From: Raphanus sativus
Taxonomy: Eukaryota > Streptophyta > Magnoliopsida > Brassicales > Brassicaceae
Direction of reading: 5' to 3'
Assembly (NCBI RefSeq): GCF_000801105.2
Contig: NC_079516.1
Span: 4,154,001 to 4,218,000, forward strand
Length of the DNA: 64,000 bases
This document shows, piece by piece, positions 58,693-64,000 of the stretch; position 1 is the stretch's first letter; each line of letters starts with the position of its first letter. The notes beneath the pieces are model-generated. The model searched no databases and was not told where the DNA came from. It saw nothing but the letters and a program-made list of their open reading frames with translations. A program made the translations under genes and the position numbers.

Positions 58693-61525
58693 TTTGATCG
58701 ATCGTGATATCTTCTATATCTACCATGCTTCGAGAAGTGGGTACTCATGTGATTTAATATATGTGTGCTAAGTTGTTTTGTGGCGATATGTGATTACAAA
58801 ACCTCATATAAGTGTAACTGATAACATATTCATTTACATATATGCATATTCATATATGGATATTTCTCTTGTGTTTTTCGCAGATCATGTATCCACTTCA
58901 TGCCTAATTCTAATCAATAATTTAATTATATCACTCTCTTATATATTAGGTGCTTACAAACAGTCTTGTTTAGTCTAATATATTCCATCATCGTCCTAGT
59001 GTGTTTATATTGTTGTGTAAGTTAAATAAGATTCTTGTTTCGTTTTTAATCAAGTGCAATGTGAAAACTAAATTATGATACAAGATATTTTATTTGTTTA
59101 ATCTCCATAAAAATTGCATCCGTTTGTTATGTATATAAACGGCAGGCTACTAACCCTATTCTGGAAAAAGCTTACATACAAAAAGGATGCACTCCATTTT
59201 CATGTAATTATAAATTTGAATCAAAACTCAAACCTTGCCATTCTTAATTTTGTTAATCACGAGTATATATTTGCAGGTATAGATGAAGTCACATATTGGT
59301 TGTATAATAAGTTGAATACTCTCATTTCTTAAGTGCTTCACATTATCACATATATCTCTATATATATATGTTTCTACTTTCTAGTCCAGTGTTTAATTTT
59401 TTGCAGGAGCGGACGCAAAGGTAAGCTTACGGGGTCATCTGCCCCCAACTGATTTTCAATTTTCCTTAATTATTGTAAAGCCTATGAAATACCTTCAACT
59501 CTAAAATTAATTATAATGGAAAAAAATCATGTGTCCCGACTACATATGTTCCTACATCCGCTACTGATTTTATGTTACTAAGATGTACATGTATACAAGC
59601 ATTTCAATCACAAGTATGTGTGTAGTAGCATGTACAGATGAATTCTCATATATGGCTTGGTTTGTGTAGTAAGTTGAATTCATAGATTTTCCATAGATTA
59701 TATATAGCTTTATATATGTTTCTACTTTCTAGACTATAGTGTTGATTGATGATTATATTTCATGTTACTAAATGCACGTAGATGGCGTAATGCAATGTAT
59801 TTTATTATGCTGGTTCACTGTTTATGTCTACTTTTTATTCATTATCTCGTTGGTATTGGTCCATGCGTTACCATTCCGTTAAATCGAAACGAACACCATG
59901 CCCGTTTCACACTGAGCCTTTACACGTTGCCTCATTTACGGCTTCACCAAAACGCCAGGAGACTAACGTGAGCAAAAATAGGCCCACATAATCCGTATTG
60001 GGCCTTTAGATTAATTGACGAAGCTACTAGATTAGAATATATACCAAGCTTAGTATAATACCACCAGATCCGATCGTTACAAGCCTTTAGATTAATTGAC
60101 GTTTACATAAGTTGACCTTAACGACTTCGCCTACGAGTGACTTTCTCTTTGACCCTTCGGTCCACATCAGAGCAGCAAAATTAAACAACTGTATAACTGA
60201 AATCCTCTGGCACAACCAAACAACTTAGACCAAGAAACAATGATATCTTATTGAATAATTTCTTATTTTTTAAGCTGTACTTTTAAGATCTTTTGATTTA
60301 TTGCTAGATATATGTTTAACGAAAAACCGTTGTGAAGTCGTGACTAGAAAACTCAAGAACAAGATTTCAACTAAGGAGAACATTATAACCAACAAATACA
60401 CCGAGTATATCTGTATATGCATGGAATACATGACATTCATGGAACCATACACATTCATCTGCATATATAGACACATATCTAGTACATGCAATTATGTCAA
60501 TAGTCAAAACAAAATACGAACAAAAACGGATGAGGATTACGTACCGATATGAAGATAATAGTCGCGGAGACTCATGCTACTCTTCTTGAACCTTATTGTT
60601 CAATGTCTTTTCTTGTTAAGGATATTTTTTTTTTCATTTCAAAACGATATGATATATTGATGGATATGTCTTCAGGATTTGTAATAAATATGCAAAGCTT
60701 AATTAGGTTAAAAGAAATGCAAGAATTGACCGGTAGCTCTGGCCATCCGTTGTGTGTTTCAACGGAAAGTTTGATCTTATTATTTAGAGATAAATCAAAT
60801 CATAAATGTTATAAAATTTTGTTAGGTAGCAACTCTGCCAACAAATAGTCTTCATCAGTTTAGTTATCTCATATGTGAACCTTTTTTCTCTCTTGAAAGC
60901 TATCGCCAACACACGTGTTGTTCTACTTATCACCTTTCTTTTTTCTTGTTTACAAGTAAAAACGATTTCGTTTTTTTTTCCTCTTCAAAGAAACAATTTA
61001 TCAGCTAAGTTCAGACCATATATGGTCTTTGGTTGTGGATAAAGAAGTTATTACACTAAATTGTATAAACTTGAAAGTTATTGATGAGGATAGGTCCTAC
61101 CTATAGCTCACACTGTTGTTCATTCAACATTGTGGTGGAAGTGATGATAATATAACTATGGTGTCCCTACAATAATCTATCACCTGTTGAAACCTTTCCT
61201 CGTATCAAAAGATCTTAAGTATGTCCATTTTCTTGACACACCTCCTCATGGGAAGTGCAAGAAGGCCTATATAAAACCAGTGGGGTGCCAGTTGATGAGA
61301 TCAAAAGAGATAAGACGACAAAAACGCATACGCAACATCATTGTCATGTATGTCCTAACATCATCCAAGGATCAAACATAAAGCAAAAGCATCAAGAGAA
61401 CCGTATTAAAACTTGTCTAAACGAAGAAATAAAGCAAGAGGTTTCAACCTAGTTTGCAAACAAATATCTGATAAAGCCATAGCTAACAAACAAGACTGCT
61501 GCATAACAGATGAGAAGAGAGAGAA
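58693..61525. other. Gene-poor interval between MYB5 and SCL30A
   Basis: 2.8 kb with no gene recognised. It contains a dispersed repeat (59406-59575) and several short open frames, e.g. 60549-60848, without family features. Arabidopsis COP10 and a GH17 gene would be expected here and were not found. Confidence 0.5.
59406..59575 (+). repeat. Dispersed GGAGCGGACGCAAAGG-type repeat, copy 4
   Basis: Starts GGAGCGGACGCAAAGGTAAG, has CTGCCCCCAACTGA and ends with ACATCCGCTACTGA. Inverted GCGGA/TCCGC ends. Best match is 46432-46580 on the other strand. Confidence 0.55.
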
Positions 61526-63515
61526 TCACTGGCTTGGAGAACGGTCTCCATTTCGTTCCCCACGAGGACTTGGGCTCCTGCTCTGCCTGGGGACAGGGCT
61601 CCTGGCTTGTTCAGGAGTGTAGCTCCTGTTTCTTCTGGGGCTCACGCTTCTTCTTGGGCTCCGGCTCCTGCTGTAGCTTTTCTTCACCTTCTCACGACTT
61701 CCACTGCGAGCCCTTGAGCCATTACGTGGTGGTGAACGAGAGTATGACCTCTCCTTCTCGTATCGTCTCTCCTGTGGTGAGACAGACCTGTAAAAACAAA
61801 AAAAAGAGTTGGATCTAAGAGAATTGTCTTTCATCCATCAGAGAACTGTAATGACGTTCTCAGCCAGGCGTACCTAGATTGATGTCTTTTAGGGGGAGGA
61901 GAGTTATAGTCACGGCTACGTGATCGTGTTCTGCCACCACGTCGAGGGGGAGGAGAACGAGAGTAGCGAGGAGGAGAGCGTCTTCTGTCATTGAATCTGT
62001 TGCTCCTACATGTATCAAAAAGTGTTACAAGCTTGAGATGTATATACATTACAGAAATGTTTTAAAAAAGAGGAGGAAACTGAACTCACCTGCCACCTCG
62101 ATCCCTTGTTCTCATCTCAGTTGGCTTCTTCCTATTCTCTTCTGCAAATACGACAGTCAGCTCACGACCAAGAAGAAGATAGCCTTCCATGTGATGTTTT
62201 GCCTCAGCAGCATCAGCAGGATCCACATATTGGATGAAACCAAATCCCCTTGGATCTCTGCAACAAACCCCAAAAAAAGCAAAAACAATCTGAGACTATG
62301 AACCAAAAAGACAGTGACCAAGGAAGGTGTACTGCTATGACAAGAAACCGTTTGAACATTACAATCTCCTGCAATAGAAGCCATCATCATGATAAACATG
62401 AAAAAGCAAGAACTTGCCTCCATAACTTGAACATTTCAGTATAAAGATGGGACTTCTCCAAGACTTGATACATCTTGAAATTGAACTCAAACTCAAACTT
62501 CCTTCAAAACCTTCACTACCATAACATCTTCCAAAGAAACTCTAAATACTTCATTGGTCTCTTCAATTCTTTAGATTCACTGCTAAACCTCAACAACTTC
62601 AATAAACACACTTTAAGAGTGATCGAACATGGAACATTTCACTATATTCTTTCCCTACAATGACTAACAGACGTGGACTTCAGGGGTACTATTACTAAGG
62701 CTGAACACTCTTAAGTGTGCAGAAAAAACTTTTCAAAGCCCCCAAAAGGAAAAATCATGTAAAAAGGAGATTCATACATCAAGACAGTTAAGAAAATTCT
62801 CATAAATGAAAGAAATCATGAGCTGCAGATGTGAAGATGTAGGAAGCAATGAAGACAAACAGAATTCACAAAAGGTGGTTTAGGAAGTAAAGGAAAACGA
62901 TTTGAAAAAAAAAAGACACGATCTAGTTGAAGTAAAAGTAAAATATGAATTGGGTGTTTAAACATTTTAATGCCCTAACTACTGAGCATGCTCACCCGGT
63001 ATAATAATCCCTTGGAAGGTAGATGTCCTTGACAGGACCAAACTGCTCAAATGGCCTCCTAAGGTCTTCTTGCCTGTAGACAAGAGAGAAGGGTAAGCAC
63101 AAGTTAATAGTCAAGAAGAAAACAGAGTCAACCTATCTAAAAGCTGTTACATTCTACAAGCTTATTATATATTCCAACAAACCCTACATATCTATTAAAC
63201 TACATTCTACATTAACTTTATTCTGTACATCCTTTTCAGACAAGCCTAAATCATGAAACTTACAAGGCCACAAAAAGTACAGTCCAGAGATAATGTCAGC
63301 GTCAGCGAGATGGGACAAGGCAATTAAAAGGAGTTACACATAAAGGAGTAAATAGTATAATACCTGCAATCATGACGAAGGTTGCGAACCAAAAGACTGG
63401 TCGGGAGATCCCTGTCACGACCTCCACCGTAACGGCCACCACCACGGGGGCTAGGGCTCCTGCCCCTCCTACCATAACCCCTCGGTGGTGACGGTGTGTA
63501 GCTCCTTCCCCTCAT
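61526..63515 (-). CDS. SCL30A: SR-like splicing factor SCL30A
   Basis: Nuclear pre-mRNA splicing factor of the plant-specific SCL (SC35-like) SR family. Coding exons 63515-63364, 63073-62996, 62257-62090, 62005-61874 and 61787-61526 give 263 residues, near-identical in length to Arabidopsis SCL30A. An N-terminal charged extension (MRGRSYTPSPPRGYGRRG) precedes one RRM: RNP2 in SLLVRNL, RNP1 in DPRGFGFIQYV. The C-terminus is an RS domain with many SPxR repeats (SRSPPPRRGGRTRSRSR, RQSRSPSPRG). ATG at 63515 is chosen because an upstream acceptor (ACTAG or GATAG) follows a leader intron whose donor is at 63916-63911 (CTTCG|GTAAGA), leaving a leader exon at about 63917 to the window edge. The 738-base intron 62258-62995 is the long one in which related SR genes are alternatively spliced. 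Confidence 0.95.
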
Positions 63516-64000
63516 TGAGTCTAGTCTTCTATCCATCAAGCAACCAATATAAAACTCAGTTAGTGAAATATAAAATAAAATAAAATTATCTAATAAACAA
63601 TAAATCCAAACAAAGAACTCATTAATTACAGAACATTATAGATACTAATGTCATTACATATGCTTACTCAGCTAAAGATACAAGTTTTTTTTTATCCTCC
63701 ACTTGAATTGGAATTAACATTATAAAGATTCATCCTTTCAGCTAACATTCAACGAAGATTACAAATCTGAGATCAATTCGATAAATTGGGTCCAGAAAAA
63801 AACCGATAGAAATTTGAGTTTTTTTTAAATGGTATCAGAGACGAGAGTCTGCGATTGCAATCGTTAATCTACGATAAGAAGAAGAAGCAGGAGAGGCTAA
63901 AGAGCATGCATCTTACCGAAGATTGAGAAAGTGTTGGACGAAACGACGAACGGCGAAGGAGAAAACAGAGAGGAAGCGGCGCGGAAGGAAGTGGAGAGAA

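Noticed and set aside
60549..60848. 99-codon plus-strand frame between MYB5 and SCL30A
   Set aside because: Does not resemble COP10 or GH17, the expected neighbours, or any domain I know.
61510..61818. 102-codon plus-strand frame rich in Ser/Gly/Cys
   Set aside because: Antisense of the SCL30A RS-domain exon.
1..64000. CRISPR arrays, bacterial operons, phage genes, tRNA and rRNA genes
   Set aside because: None seen; the spliced plant genes rule out a prokaryotic reading, and tRNA-like boxes at 26280-26404 belong to a SINE.

Overview
The window reads as nuclear chromosomal DNA of a Brassicaceae plant, most likely a Brassica or close relative. Genes have plant GT-AG (some GC-AG) introns, intergenic DNA is AT-rich and full of small transposons, and the gene order follows one Arabidopsis chromosome 3 segment from memory (roughly At3g13390 to At3g13570). 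In order: SKS11-like (window-edge partial), SKS13, MIR169A, a V-ATPase-S1/BIG1-like membrane protein, HemK2-type methyltransferase, ECT2, a small CaaX-box protein, AGP12, MAP3K-epsilon, MYB5 and SCL30A. Several expected Arabidopsis neighbours (RING protein, DIN4, TBP1, Cpn60, OVA5, DUF239, COP10, GH17) were not seen, as expected for a fractionated subgenome after the Brassica triplication.

Region by region. 0-12 kb: a head-to-head pair of pollen-type SKU5-similar genes, then MIR169A on the minus strand and a Mutator-like element with about 230-bp inverted repeats. 12-19 kb: the BIG1-like gene, a Tourist MITE, and a diverged cytosolic-type tryptophanyl-tRNA synthetase that I do not expect here from Arabidopsis. 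19-33 kb: a RALF-like peptide gene, one intact and two broken copies of the HemK2 gene, a very short secreted-peptide gene with a SCOOP-like tail, and nested SINE, MITE, LINE-like and Ty1/copia insertions. The copia element is bounded by two 619-bp LTRs and a 5-bp target duplication. 34-39 kb: ECT2 (m6A reader) and the CaaX protein. 39-49 kb: gene-poor, with a Helitron end, a LINE fragment and MITEs. 49-64 kb: AGP12, a shortened MAP3K-epsilon, MYB5 and SCL30A.

The genes do not form a pathway; they are ordinary single plant genes kept in ancestral order. The most unusual points are a set of tiny poly(T) insertions, each flanked by 13-18 bp duplications (one probably inside the MIR169A loop), the extra TrpRS with a duplicated N-terminal motif, the shortened and frame-interrupted MAP3K-epsilon, and the candidate secreted peptide. 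I found no convincing new multi-gene system. Exon boundaries were read by eye from splice consensus, reading frame and remembered family sequences, not from transcripts.
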